Source: Hyphomicrobiales bacterium (GTDB taxonomy: Bacteria; Pseudomonadota; Alphaproteobacteria; Rhizobiales; Ancalomicrobiaceae). Taken from it: a stretch of 64,000 bases of DNA. Shown here piece after piece: positions 45,694 to 55,486 of this stretch. The stretch is from contig JAJTBO010000008.1 of assembly GCA_021286855.1 (NCBI GenBank), forward strand, positions 62,001-126,000. The letters are read 5' to 3'. The position numbers were made by a program, and so were the translations under genes. The notes below the pieces were generated by a model that saw only the letters and a program-made list of their open reading frames with translations, was not told the origin of the DNA and made no database searches. Numbering within the stretch: the first letter of the stretch is position 1; each line of letters begins with the position of its first letter.

Positions 45694-47718
45694 ATGGCCG
45701 CTTTGTCCCGACGCGCACTCCTCGCGGGCGTCGCCACGACTCCGTTCGTCCCCACCACCTTCGCGATCGACATCGCCGCTGCGGCGGCGCCGAGCGCGTC
45801 GCCGAGCGGCGCCTCGTCGCCACAGGCGAGCGTGGCGCGCCGCCTCGCGCCCAATCCGGTCGGCGCGTTCGAACGCCTCTACCGCTTCGACGTGGATCCG
45901 CTCGCCGGCCCGGTCGCGGATCTCACCGTGCCGGTCGAGCCGCTCGCCGCCGGCGCGACGCGTCGCCTCACGGTGATGCACTTCAACGACCTGCACAACA
46001 ACGTCACCGTGCCGCATCCGGCGCGCGGCGAGACGCGCGTGTTCGCCCAGATCGTCCAGAAGGTGCGCGCGGCGCGCGCCGGCGCGGGCAAGGACGACGT
46101 GGTGCTGTTCCTCTCCGGCGGCGACGACCAGACCGGCAGTCTGCTCGACGAGTTGCTCGCCTTCACGCCGGAGGAGACGATCGTCCATCCCTCCTATCGC
46201 TCGTTCGTCGTCGCCGGCGTCGACGCGGCGGTGCTCGGCAACCACGAATTCGACCGGGGCACGGCCGTGCTCGCCGACCTCCTGGCGCGCAACGGCGATC
46301 TGCCGGCGCTTTCGGCCAACATCGTCGACACCGCGCATCTCACCCGGGGCCGGCACTACCATCCGGCGCTGATCGGCGTCGCCAAGGGCCTGCGCATCGG
46401 CCTCCTCGGCCTGACCACGCCGGAGGACACCCGCACCGGCACGGCCGAAAACCCCGGCCTGTCGGTCGCCGATCCGGCCGTCGTCGTGCGCAATCTGCTG
46501 CCGGCGCTGGGACGGGCCTGCGACGTCGTCGTCATCCTGTCCCATCTCGGCTACGGCGGTTCCGGCATGGGCGCGCAGGCGGCCGGCGCGGAACGCCGTC
46601 TGGCGCTCGGCGACACCCGGCTGGCGGAATTGGCCGCCGAACTGACCGACCGGCCGGTTCTGATCGTCGGCGGCCACACCCATACGGCGCTCAACGCCGA
46701 GGCGCTCGAGCCGCGCAACTTCGTCGCCGGACGCGTCGCGATCGTCCAGGCCGGCTTCCACGGCAGCCATCTCGGCGAGGCGACGCTCGAACTGACGCGC
46801 GAAGCGGGGGGCGCCCGGCTGGTGGCGGCCGCCGCGCGGCTGCACGCGCTGAAGAAGTCCGACCTCCGCGTGCCCGCCGCCGATCCGAAGGCGGCGAGCC
46901 TGCAACAGACCGGCGACTGGGACGAAGGGTTCCAGGGCCTCGCGGTGACGCCGCTGCTCGCCAAGCTCGACGAGCGGCTGACCGAGACGATCGCCACCGC
47001 CGACGCCGACGCGTCGGTCGGCGGCGAGCGCACCCGCGCCGATCGCTATGTTCGCGAGACGGCGATCGCCGATCTGATGAACGATCTGCTGGTGGCGCGG
47101 TCGGCGCAGTTCCCCGACGGGGCGGTCGACATCGCCGTCTTCAACGCCACCGGCCTCGTCGCCGGCATCCCGGAGCAGGGGCCCATCACCTTCGCCGACT
47201 GGTTCCAGGTGATGCCCTTCGCCGATTCCATCCAGATCCTGACGATGACCGGCCGCGACATCCAGGCGATGCTCGATTCCAACGCGCAACGCGTGGTGCG
47301 GCCGGAGGAGCTCGCGGCGACGCCGCCGATCGATCTGAAGTCCTACGTCAGCCGCGGTTTCCTGCACTTCTCCGCCGCGCTGCGCTATCGCATCGCGCTC
47401 GGCGCTTCGGCGAAGGAGGCGAAGGCCGTCGACGTGACGATCAAGGGCCGGCCGGCGGCGGAGGCGCTCGACACGTCCTTCCGCGTCGCCTTCGGCTCCT
47501 ACATCGGCAACGGCGGTTTCGCGGAAGCGTGGAACGGGCGCGAGATCGCCGGCGGCCTGCCGCCCGGCATCAAGGGCTACGACCTGACCAAGCTGCCCAA
47601 GCGCGACACCGGCTTCGTCTACCGCAACGAGATCGTCGCCCAGATCCGGACGCTCGGCCGACTGACCGCCGCCGCGGGAGCGAAGACCGACGGTCGCCTC
47701 ATCGTCGCGGCGAACTGA
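45694..47718 (+). CDS. Secreted 5'-nucleotidase/2',3'-cyclic phosphodiesterase-like protein
   Basis: 674-residue calcineurin-type metallophosphoesterase with a 5'-nucleotidase C-terminal domain. Signal with twin Arg (LSRRALLAGVATTPF), so possibly Tat-exported. Metal motifs: HFNDLHNN (Asp99, His101), SGGDDQTGS, AVLGNHEFDRG and VVILSHLG, GGHTHT. The C-terminal half (about 440-674) has the substrate-binding ADLMNDLLV and GNGGFAEAW segments. Expected role is phosphate release from extracellular nucleotides. ATG 45694, with AGGGAG upstream. Convergent with rarA and separated from it by a strong hairpin. Confidence 0.92.
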   Translation: MAALSRRALLAGVATTPFVPTTFAIDIAAAAAPSASPSGASSPQASVARRLAPNPVGAFERLYRFDVDPLAGPVADLTVPVEPLAAGATRRLTVMHFNDLHNNVTVPHPARGETRVFAQIVQKVRAARAGAGKDDVVLFLSGGDDQTGSLLDELLAFTPEETIVHPSYRSFVVAGVDAAVLGNHEFDRGTAVLADLLARNGDLPALSANIVDTAHLTRGRHYHPALIGVAKGLRIGLLGLTTPEDTRTGTAENPGLSVADPAVVVRNLLPALGRACDVVVILSHLGYGGSGMGAQAAGAERRLALGDTRLAELAAELTDRPVLIVGGHTHTALNAEALEPRNFVAGRVAIVQAGFHGSHLGEATLELTREAGGARLVAAAARLHALKKSDLRVPAADPKAASLQQTGDWDEGFQGLAVTPLLAKLDERLTETIATADADASVGGERTRADRYVRETAIADLMNDLLVARSAQFPDGAVDIAVFNATGLVAGIPEQGPITFADWFQVMPFADSIQILTMTGRDIQAMLDSNAQRVVRPEELAATPPIDLKSYVSRGFLHFSAALRYRIALGASAKEAKAVDVTIKGRPAAEALDTSFRVAFGSYIGNGGFAEAWNGREIAGGLPPGIKGYDLTKLPKRDTGFVYRNEIVAQIRTLGRLTAAAGAKTDGRLIVAAN

Positions 47719-47724
47719 GCCGGA

Positions 47725-47755
47725 CGACGCCCGACGCCGCCGGCGTCGGGCGTCG
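47725..47755. terminator. Bidirectional terminator between nucleotidase and rarA
   Basis: A 14-bp perfect stem (47725-47738 with 47742-47755), loop GCC, midway between the convergent stop codons. No T-run on either side. Confidence 0.6.
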
Positions 47756-47766
47756 CTCGATCGTCC

Positions 47767-49077
47767 TCACCCCTCGCCGCGCTCGCGGCGGAGCTTCGCC
47801 CACCAGTCGAGGCGCTTGCGGATCTCGCGCTCGAACCCGCGTTCGGGCGGATCGTAGAAGCGCAGGCGGCCGAGCTTTTCGGGGAAATAGTTCTGACCCG
47901 AGAAGGCGTCGGGCTGGTCGTGGTCGTAGCGGTAGCCCTCCGAATAGCCCTCCTGCTTCATCAGCTTGGTCGGGGCGTTCAGGATGTGCTTCGGGGGCGG
48001 CAGCGAACCGCCCTCCTTGGCGGCGCGCATCGCCGCCTTGAAGGCGGTGTAGACGCCGTTCGACTTCGGCGCGGTGGCGACGTGGACGAGAGCTTCCGCG
48101 ATCGCCAGCTCGCCCTCCGGGCTTCCCAGGAAGTCGAAGGCGTCCTTGGCGGCGTTGGCGACGACCAGCGCCTGCGGATCGGCGAGGCCGACGTCCTCGA
48201 CCGCCATGCGGACGATCCGTCGCGCGATGTAGCGCCGGTCCTCGCCGGCGTCGAGCATGCGCGCGAACCAGTAGAGCGCCGCATCGGGATCGGAGCCGCG
48301 CACCGACTTGTGCAACGCCGACATCAGATTGTAGTGGCCGTCCTGGCTCTTGTCGTAGATCGGGGCGCGCCGTTGGACGACCTCGCCGAGGCCGGCCGCG
48401 TCGAAGATCTCGCCCTCGCGGGCGGCGCGCAACACGTCCTCGGTCAGCGTCAGGGCGGCGCGGCCGTCGCCGTCGGCCATGCGCACGAGCGCCGCGCGGG
48501 CGTCGCCGTCGAGCGGCAGCGGCCGGCCGAGCTCGGCCTCGGCGCGATCGAGCAGCTTTTCGATCGCCGGCTCGTCGAGCGACTTGAAGACCAGAACATG
48601 GGCGCGGGAGAGCAACGCCGCATTGAGTTCGAAGCTCGGGTTCTCGGTGGTCGCGCCGACCAGCACCACGGTGCCGTCCTCGACCACCGGCAGGAAGCTG
48701 TCGAGCTGGGCGCGGTTGAAGCGATGGATTTCGTCGACGAAGAGCAGCGTGCCCTTGCCCATGGCGCGGCGGCCGCGCGCCGTCTCGAACACCTTCTTCA
48801 GATCGGCGACGCCGGAGAAGATCGCCGAGACCTGTTCGAAGGCGAGATCGGTCTCGCCGGCGAGGAGCCGCGCCACCGTCGTCTTGCCGGTTCCCGGCGG
48901 CCCCCAGAAGATCAGCGAGCCGAGCGAGCCGGAGCGCAGCATGCGGGTGATGGTCCCGTCCGGGCCGACGAGGTGATCCTGGCCGACGACGTCGGCGAGC
49001 TGCTTCGGGCGCAGCCGGTCGGCGAGCGGGCGGGGGCTCGCGCGGTCGAGACCGGCGGCGGCGAAGAGATCGGCCAC
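47767..49077 (-). CDS. rarA: Replication-associated recombination protein A
   Basis: AAA+ ATPase of the RarA/MgsA/WRNIP1 family acting at stalled forks. 436 residues: Walker A GPPGTGKTTVAR (59-70), Walker B LLFVDEIHRFNRAQ, sensor 1 GATTENPSFELN, an arginine finger region SRAHV and the C-terminal tetramerisation part (SALHKSVRGSDPDAALYW). Start GTG 49077 with GAGGAGG seven bases upstream. It begins 10 bases after the protease gene stop, so both are likely co-transcribed. Confidence 0.96.
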   Translation of the reverse strand: MADLFAAAGLDRASPRPLADRLRPKQLADVVGQDHLVGPDGTITRMLRSGSLGSLIFWGPPGTGKTTVARLLAGETDLAFEQVSAIFSGVADLKKVFETARGRRAMGKGTLLFVDEIHRFNRAQLDSFLPVVEDGTVVLVGATTENPSFELNAALLSRAHVLVFKSLDEPAIEKLLDRAEAELGRPLPLDGDARAALVRMADGDGRAALTLTEDVLRAAREGEIFDAAGLGEVVQRRAPIYDKSQDGHYNLMSALHKSVRGSDPDAALYWFARMLDAGEDRRYIARRIVRMAVEDVGLADPQALVVANAAKDAFDFLGSPEGELAIAEALVHVATAPKSNGVYTAFKAAMRAAKEGGSLPPPKHILNAPTKLMKQEGYSEGYRYDHDQPDAFSGQNYFPEKLGRLRFYDPPERGFEREIRKRLDWWAKLRRERGEG

Positions 49078-49087
49078 GTCGTCCTCC

Positions 49088-50494
<1,407 letters not shown>

Positions 50495-50585
50495 GGTTCA
50501 TCTCCTCGGACGTCTTCCGACTTAAGAGATCTCCGCGGCGCTTTCCAGTGCGCGGGCGAGAACCGCCCGATCGAAGAGACGAAAA

Positions 50586-50607
50586 GAGGCGGCCCGATGG
50601 CCGCCTC
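50586..50607 (-). terminator. Terminator of the short-chain dehydrogenase gene
   Basis: A 9-bp perfect stem (50586-50594 with 50599-50607), loop CGAT; on the minus strand it is followed by TTTTCGTCTC. It lies 37 bases after the dehydrogenase stop and before the protease gene. Confidence 0.75.
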
Positions 50608-50643
50608 GCCCGAAGGTGCGCATTTGCGGGCGGCGCGCACCCT

Positions 50644-51393
50644 TCAACTCGCCGCGATCGCCTCGAAGATCTGTTCGAAGGCGCCGGTCTTCTCGGCGTC
50701 GCGCAAGGGTCGGCAGCGCTCGACGATCACTTCGGCCGGCGTCGGGGTGGCGGAGAGCAGGCTCAGCGTCTCGGCGATGTAGTCCTCGAGCGGCATGGCG
50801 CGCGGATCGACCGCCTGATGCGCTCCGGTCAACTCGGTCTGCACATAGGGCGGCGCGATCTCGACCACCTCGACGGAGGTTTCGCGGAGCTGGCGGCGCA
50901 GCGCCTGGGTCCAGGAATGCAGGCCCGCCTTGGTCGCCGAATAGGTCGGGAACCAGGCGCTCGGCACGAAGGCGAGGCCGGAGGTGACGGTGAGGATCGC
51001 CGCCTTCGGCTTCGCGAGGAGATGCGGCAGCAGCGCCTCGGTGAGGCGGATCGGGCCGAGCAGATTGGTGGCGACGATCGCCTCGGCGGTCGCCAGCCAG
51101 TCGCCGGCGGCGAGCGCCTCCCGGCGCATGATGCCGGCGTTGTGCAGGACGACGTTCAGATCGGGATGGTTCGCGAGGATTTCGGCCGAGAAGGCCGCGA
51201 TCGAGGCGGGATCGGCGACGTCGAACTCCATCGCGATCATGCCGGGGTTGGCGGCGACGACCGCGTCGAGCGCCGAGCGACGGCGGCTCGCGACGATGAC
51301 GGCATTGCCGCGGGCGTGGAAGACTTCGGCGAGACGACGGCCGATGCCGGACGCGCCGCCGGTGACGAGAATGGTGTTGCCGCTCATGTCCAT
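50644..51393 (-). CDS. Short-chain dehydrogenase/reductase (DltE-like)
   Basis: NAD(P)-dependent oxidoreductase of 249 residues. Cofactor motif TGGASGIGRRLAE, the structural NAG (LHNAGIMRR), catalytic Ser in TVTSGLAF, and the YSATKAG active-site Tyr/Lys pair. The Arg in ASRRRS after the second strand suggests NADPH preference. Substrate unknown. Start ATG 51393; 51387 is also possible. Divergent from an HxlR regulator with an operator between them, so most likely controlled by it and perhaps induced by a reactive electrophile. Confidence 0.9.
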   Translation of the reverse strand: MDMSGNTILVTGGASGIGRRLAEVFHARGNAVIVASRRRSALDAVVAANPGMIAMEFDVADPASIAAFSAEILANHPDLNVVLHNAGIMRREALAAGDWLATAEAIVATNLLGPIRLTEALLPHLLAKPKAAILTVTSGLAFVPSAWFPTYSATKAGLHSWTQALRRQLRETSVEVVEIAPPYVQTELTGAHQAVDPRAMPLEDYIAETLSLLSATPTPAEVIVERCRPLRDAEKTGAFEQIFEAIAAS

Positions 51394-51439
51394 GGGGAGG
51401 CCCCTTCTTCGGTTGCGTGAGGGCAAGATAGGAGGCTAA

Positions 51440-51491
51440 CTCTCTTTTAGTAAGAAGGCACCATTCATATCCATACTTACCTGAAGGAGAG
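51440..51491. promoter_or_regulatory. Imperfect inverted repeat, likely HxlR operator
   Basis: CTCTCTTTTAGTAAG (51440-51454) and CTTACCTGAAGGAGAG (51476-51491) are reverse complements with a few differences, 21 bases apart. The innermost AGTAAG/CTTACC are the best-conserved parts. It lies between the divergent dehydrogenase and hxlR genes, the region is A/T-rich, and the right half includes the hxlR ribosome binding site. Confidence 0.65.
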
Positions 51492-51497
51492 TGTGCG

Positions 51498-51920
51498 ATG
51501 ACCGAAACGCCGGCGATCGACAGCCTGTTCGCGGCGACCTGCGTCCACCCCTCCCCCGAGGACCCGGCGGTGGAGGCGCTGGTGACGGCGATCATCGCGC
51601 AGGTCGCGGACAAGTGGACGTTGCTGGTCCTGGAAGAGCTCACCGAGGGCGGCGTGCTGCGTTTCGGCGAGATCGGGCGGAGGGTCGAAGGGATCAGCCA
51701 GAAGATGCTGACCAAGACGCTGCGCGACATGGAGCGGATCGGGCTGGTCTCGCGCACCGTCCATCCGGTGGTGCCGCCGCACGTCGATTACGCCTTGACC
51801 AACCTCGGCCGCTCGCTCGGCGCGGCCTTCTGCGGGGTCTGGACCTGGGCGGCGGAGAACCGCGAGCGGATCGAGGCGGCGAAGGCGGCCTTCGAGGAAC
51901 GCGAAAACGCCCGGAGGTGA
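51498..51920 (+). CDS. HxlR-family transcriptional regulator
   Basis: 140-residue winged-helix dimer. Core sequence DKWTLLVLEELTEG, FGEIGRRVEGISQKMLTKTLRDMERIGLVSRTVHPVVPPHVDYALTNLG-type pattern is the HxlR signature. A single Cys near the N-terminus (ATCVHPS, residue 15) is placed like the sensory Cys of redox- or aldehyde-responsive members. ATG 51498 with GGAGAG upstream. Divergent from the dehydrogenase, and probably represses both; its own stop codon is inside the loop of the terminator at 51905-51934. Confidence 0.92.
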   Translation: MTETPAIDSLFAATCVHPSPEDPAVEALVTAIIAQVADKWTLLVLEELTEGGVLRFGEIGRRVEGISQKMLTKTLRDMERIGLVSRTVHPVVPPHVDYALTNLGRSLGAAFCGVWTWAAENRERIEAAKAAFEERENARR

Positions 51921-51934
51921 GCCTCCGGGCGTTT
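51905..51934. terminator. Terminator overlapping the hxlR stop codon
   Basis: A 13-bp perfect stem (51905-51917 with 51922-51934, loop TGAG) with A-run and T-run ends, so it can work in both directions for hxlR and rplQ. The UGA stop of hxlR (51918-51920) lies in the loop. Confidence 0.8.
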
Positions 51935-51963
51935 CGAAATCATCCGATGAAACGTCGTTCCGA

Positions 51964-52380
51964 TCACTCGGCCGCTTCTTCGGCCTCGCGGCGGGCGCGG
52001 TCTTCGGCGCCCTTGGCCGAGACGTCGCGGTCGACGAACTCGATCACGCCGACGGCGGCGTTGTCGCCGTAGCGGAAGCCGGCCTTCAGAACGCGGGTGT
52101 AACCGCCGGCGCGGTCCTTGTAGCGCGGGCCGAGCACGTCGAAGAGCTTCTTGACCGCCTTCTCGTCGCGGACCTGGCCGACGGCCAGACGACGCGAGTT
52201 GAGGTCGCCCTTCGTGGCCATGGTCACCAGCTTCTCGACGATCGGACGCAGGTCCTTCGCCTTCGGCAGGGTGGTGACGATCTGCTCATGGGTGATCAGA
52301 GAGGCCGCCATGTTGGCGAACATCGCCTTGCGATGTTCCCAGGTGCGGTTGAGCTTGCGGCCAGCCTTGCCGTGACGCAT
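51964..52380 (-). CDS. rplQ: 50S ribosomal protein L17
   Basis: Large-subunit protein near the exit tunnel; 138 residues, the usual length plus an alphaproteobacterial acidic/Ala tail ([17 protein letters not shown]). N-terminus [24 protein letters not shown] is diagnostic. Last gene of the ribosomal cluster; separated from rpoA by 275 bases with two hairpins, so its transcription may be partly independent. Ends before the bidirectional terminator at 51905. Confidence 0.98.
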   Translation of the reverse strand: MRHGKAGRKLNRTWEHRKAMFANMAASLITHEQIVTTLPKAKDLRPIVEKLVTMATKGDLNSRRLAVGQVRDEKAVKKLFDVLGPRYKDRAGGYTRVLKAGFRYGDNAAVGVIEFVDRDVSAKGAEDRARREAEEAAE

Positions 52381-52569
52381 CGGTCTTCTCCAGGTGCCGG
52401 GCGGGTCACCCCTGCCCTTCTCGCGGCGATCTCGCGATCGGCGCTTCGGTGGTCGGTCTCCCGCACGCGACGGGAGCCCCGGCTCGTCACCGTGGCGCCC
52501 CGGGTATTCTGCGTCCGGGCTTGGAAGTCTTTGTCACGCCGCCGGCCGGGCCGGCTTCGCGTATTCCTG

Positions 52570-52618
52570 GATCGGAGCCGTGGCTCCGATCCGAAATTCT
52601 CGGGGCTCTATAGAGCCT
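52570..52618 (-). terminator. Two hairpins between rpoA and rplQ
   Basis: GGATCGGAGCC (52570-52580) pairs with 52583-52593 across GT, an 11-bp perfect stem; GGCTCTATAGAGCC (52605-52618) is a perfect palindrome. Neither has a T-run, so attenuation or RNA processing is as likely as termination. Confidence 0.5.
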
Positions 52619-52655
52619 CGAGGACCGCTCGAGAAGTCCCCTCGACGAGGAAATC

Positions 52656-53678
52656 TCAGAGCTGGTGATCCTCGTAGCGCTTGGCGAGCTCTTCGATGTT
52701 CTCCGGCGGCCAGTTGGTGACCTCCATGCCGAGATGGAGACCCATCTGGGCGAGAACTTCCTTGATCTCGTTGAGCGACTTGCGGCCGAAGTTCGGGGTG
52801 CGGAGCATCTCGGCTTCGGTCTTCTGGATGAGGTCGCCGATGTAGACGATGTTGTCGTTCTTCAGGCAGTTCGCCGAACGCACCGACAGCTCGAGCTCGT
52901 CGACCTTCTTGAGCAGCGCCGGGTTGAAGGCGAGCTCGGGGATCTTCTCCTCGACGGCCTCCTTGCGGGGCTCCTCGAAGTTCACGAAGATCGCCAGCTG
53001 ATCCTGCAGGATGCGGGCGGCGTAGGCGACCGCGTCCTCCGGGGTGACCGAACCGTCGGTCTCGATCGACAGCGTCAGCTTGTCGTAGTCGAGAACCTGG
53101 CCCTCACGGGTGTTCTCGACCTTGTAGGAGACCTTCTTGACCGGCGAATAGAGGCTGTCGACCGGGATCAGACCGATCGGCGCGTCCTCGGGACGGTTGC
53201 GGTCGGCCGGGACGTAGCCCTTGCCGGTGGCGCAGGTCAGCTCCATGCGGATCTCGGCGCCCTCGTCGAGGGTGCAGATCACGTGCTCGGGATTGAGGAT
53301 CTCGATGTCGCCGACGGTCTGGATGTCGCCGGCGGTGACGACGCCCGGACCCGACTTGCGCACGACCATGCGCTTCGGCAGGTCGCCGTGCATCTTCACC
53401 GAGATCTCCTTGACGTTCAGGATGATGTCGGTGACGTCCTCACGCACGCCGGGGATCGAGGAGAACTCGTGCAGCACGCCGTCGATCTGCACCGCGGTCA
53501 CCGCCGCGCCCTGCAGAGACGACAGGAGCACGCGACGCAGCGCATTGCCCAGCGTCAGGCCGAAGCCGCGCTCGAGCGGCTCGGCGACCACGGTCGCCTT
53601 GCGGCGCGCGTCGTCGCCCGGCTTCACCTCGAGCTTGTTCGGGCGGATGAGTTCCTGCCAATTCTTGTGAATCGTCAC
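52656..53678 (-). CDS. rpoA: RNA polymerase subunit alpha
   Basis: Scaffold subunit of RNA polymerase. 340 residues: the N-terminal dimerisation domain ([26 protein letters not shown]) and a C-terminal DNA/activator-binding domain with [23 protein letters not shown]. Start is GTG 53678 ([14 protein letters not shown]), with AAGGTG upstream and homologous N-terminus; an open frame continues to 53759 but is not conserved. Between rpsK and rplQ on the same strand, each separated by hairpins. Confidence 0.98.
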   Translation of the reverse strand: MTIHKNWQELIRPNKLEVKPGDDARRKATVVAEPLERGFGLTLGNALRRVLLSSLQGAAVTAVQIDGVLHEFSSIPGVREDVTDIILNVKEISVKMHGDLPKRMVVRKSGPGVVTAGDIQTVGDIEILNPEHVICTLDEGAEIRMELTCATGKGYVPADRNRPEDAPIGLIPVDSLYSPVKKVSYKVENTREGQVLDYDKLTLSIETDGSVTPEDAVAYAARILQDQLAIFVNFEEPRKEAVEEKIPELAFNPALLKKVDELELSVRSANCLKNDNIVYIGDLIQKTEAEMLRTPNFGRKSLNEIKEVLAQMGLHLGMEVTNWPPENIEELAKRYEDHQL

Positions 53679-53759
53679 TTGGAAACACCTTCTCGTGGGA
53701 TCTCGGCGGGATATCGGTGGTGTCCGCCACCCTGCCCGCGAAACCGATCGGAAACGCAC

Positions 53760-53788
53760 GAAGCGGCGGGTGGACGACCCGCCGCTTC
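53760..53788 (-). terminator. Hairpin between rpsK and rpoA
   Basis: A 12-bp perfect stem (53760-53771 with 53777-53788), loop GGACG, 34 bases after the rpsK stop. It could adjust the ratio of polymerase alpha to ribosomal proteins. Confidence 0.55.
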
Positions 53789-53822
53789 CGAGGGGACGAA
53801 CCCGCCCTCGCCGGGGATGCGA

Positions 53823-54212
53823 TCAGACGCGACGACGCTTGCGCGGACGGCAACCGTTGTGCGGGATCGGGGTCACGTCGCGGATCGAGGTCACCATGAA
53901 GCCGGCCGCCTGGAGAGCGCGCAGCGCGGATTCACGGCCCGAACCGGGGCCACGGACTTCCACCTCGACCGTACGCATGCCGTGATCGGCGGCCTTGCGG
54001 GCGGCGTCTTCGGCGGCGACCTGCGCGGCGTAGGGGGTCGACTTGCGCGAACCCTTGAAGCCGAGCGCGCCGGCCGACGACCACGAGATCGTGTTGCCCT
54101 GCGCATCGGTGATGGTGATCATCGTGTTGTTGAACGTGGAGTTCACGTGCACGACGCCGGAGGTGATGTTCTTGCGTTCGCGACGGCGGACGCGGGTGGC
54201 TTCCTTGGCCAT
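53823..54212 (-). CDS. rpsK: 30S ribosomal protein S11
   Basis: Platform protein of the small subunit, 129 residues. Recognised by [26 protein letters not shown] and the C-terminal [23 protein letters not shown] 54212; lies between rpsM (89 bases upstream) and rpoA as in other proteobacteria, but rpsD is absent from the usual position after it. Confidence 0.98.
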   Translation of the reverse strand: MAKEATRVRRRERKNITSGVVHVNSTFNNTMITITDAQGNTISWSSAGALGFKGSRKSTPYAAQVAAEDAARKAADHGMRTVEVEVRGPGSGRESALRALQAAGFMVTSIRDVTPIPHNGCRPRKRRRV

Positions 54213-54301
54213 GTGACTTCCTTCACTACGATATCTTCACCGCCGTAATACCAGCGGCTCCACCGGGGCGGACGTCTCGCGACGCGCGCCACCGAAACGA
54301 A

Positions 54302-54670
54302 TTACTTCTTCTTGCCGGCGATCGGCTTCGCCGGACCCTTGCGGGTGCGGGCGTTGGTGTGGGTGCGCTGGCCACGGACCGGCAGGCCGCGACGATGACG
54401 CAGGCCGCGGTAGCAGCCGAGATCCATCAGGCGCTTGATGTTCATCGCCACTTCGCGACGCAGGTCGCCTTCGACGACGTAGTCGCGGTCGATCACTTCG
54501 CGGATCTGCAGGACTTCGGCGTCCGACAGCTCGTTGACGCGACGATCGTACGCGATGTTGACCTTACCCATGATCTCGTCGGCCTTCTTCTGGCCGATGC
54601 CATGGATGTACTGAAGCGCGATGACGACGCGCTTGTTCGTGGGAATATTGACGCCAGCGATGCGGGCCAC
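54302..54670 (-). CDS. rpsM: 30S ribosomal protein S13
   Basis: Head protein of the small subunit contacting tRNA and the large subunit. 122 residues from GTG 54670 ([22 protein letters not shown]), with the helix-two-turn-helix [10 protein letters not shown] and the C-terminal [17 protein letters not shown] tail. An open frame to 54847 is not homologous. First gene of the alpha part of the cluster, after the adk terminator. Confidence 0.98.
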   Translation of the reverse strand: MARIAGVNIPTNKRVVIALQYIHGIGQKKADEIMGKVNIAYDRRVNELSDAEVLQIREVIDRDYVVEGDLRREVAMNIKRLMDLGCYRGLRHRRGLPVRGQRTHTNARTRKGPAKPIAGKKK

Positions 54671-54831
54671 GGTTTTCTCTCCAGTTCTTCCCTCGAGGAC
54701 GCCTCCACGACGCTCTCGACATCGAGTTCGACTCGACCCCTTCACGACGAAGACGATCGGCGGCCGAAACCCATGAGGTTTCCGACCCCGATCGACGACG
54801 CGTCGCGATGTGGGCCGGTCCATAAAGGATT

Positions 54832-54860
54832 CCGCGGCCGAACGCAAGTTTCGGCCGCGG
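54832..54860 (-). terminator. Terminator between adk and rpsM
   Basis: An 11-bp perfect stem (54832-54842 with 54850-54860), loop CGCAAGT; on the minus strand followed by AATCCTTTATGG. It lies 44 bases after the adk stop and marks the likely end of the spc-type transcript; an alpha-operon promoter would then be in 54671-54830. Confidence 0.6.
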
Positions 54861-54904
54861 TCTCCGATCTCCGTCGGAGGGCCTTCGCCCTCCCCTCACC
54901 CGGC

Positions 54905-55486
54905 TCAGGCGCCGAGGATCGCCGCCATCGCGACCGTGACCTCGTCGATCGAAGCCATGCCGTCGACGGTCTTCAACTCGCCGGTCGAAGCGTAGTAGCC
55001 CGACAGCGGAGCGGTCTTCTCCTGGTACTCGGCCAGCCGCTTGCGGAAGCTTTCCGGGTTGTCGTCGGCGCGGGGCGTGCCGCCGGCCGCGATCGTCTCC
55101 TTGACCCGGTTCTCCATGCGGGCGACCAGCGCCTCGGCGTCGACGACCAATTCGATCACCGCGTCGAGCTTCAGGCCCTTGGAGGCGAGCATCCTGGTCA
55201 GCGCCTCGGCCTGCGGCACGGTGCGCGGGAAGCCGTCGAGGATGAAGCCCTTGGCGCAGTCGGCCTCGTCGATGCGGTCGGAGACGACGCCGATGACGAT
55301 GTCGTCGGAGACGAGACCGCCCGATTCCATCACCGCCTTGGCCTTCAGACCCACTTCGGTGCCCGCCTTGACCGCGGCGCGCAGCATGTCGCCGGTCGAG
55401 AGCTGAACGATGCCGTACTTCTCGACCAGACGCGCGGCCTGGGTGCCTTTGCCGGCGCCCGGCGGTCCGAGCAGAATGAGCCTCAT
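54905..55486 (-). CDS. adk: Adenylate kinase
   Basis: Balances AMP, ADP and ATP. 193 residues with P-loop [38 protein letters not shown] and the lid region. The lid is the short, zinc-free kind ([28 protein letters not shown]), so the enzyme is shorter than the E. coli one; this is common in alphaproteobacteria. The ATG overlaps the secY stop by 4 bases (ATGA), so the two are translationally coupled. Confidence 0.98.
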   Translation of the reverse strand: MRLILLGPPGAGKGTQAARLVEKYGIVQLSTGDMLRAAVKAGTEVGLKAKAVMESGGLVSDDIVIGVVSDRIDEADCAKGFILDGFPRTVPQAEALTRMLASKGLKLDAVIELVVDAEALVARMENRVKETIAAGGTPRADDNPESFRKRLAEYQEKTAPLSGYYASTGELKTVDGMASIDEVTVAMAAILGA

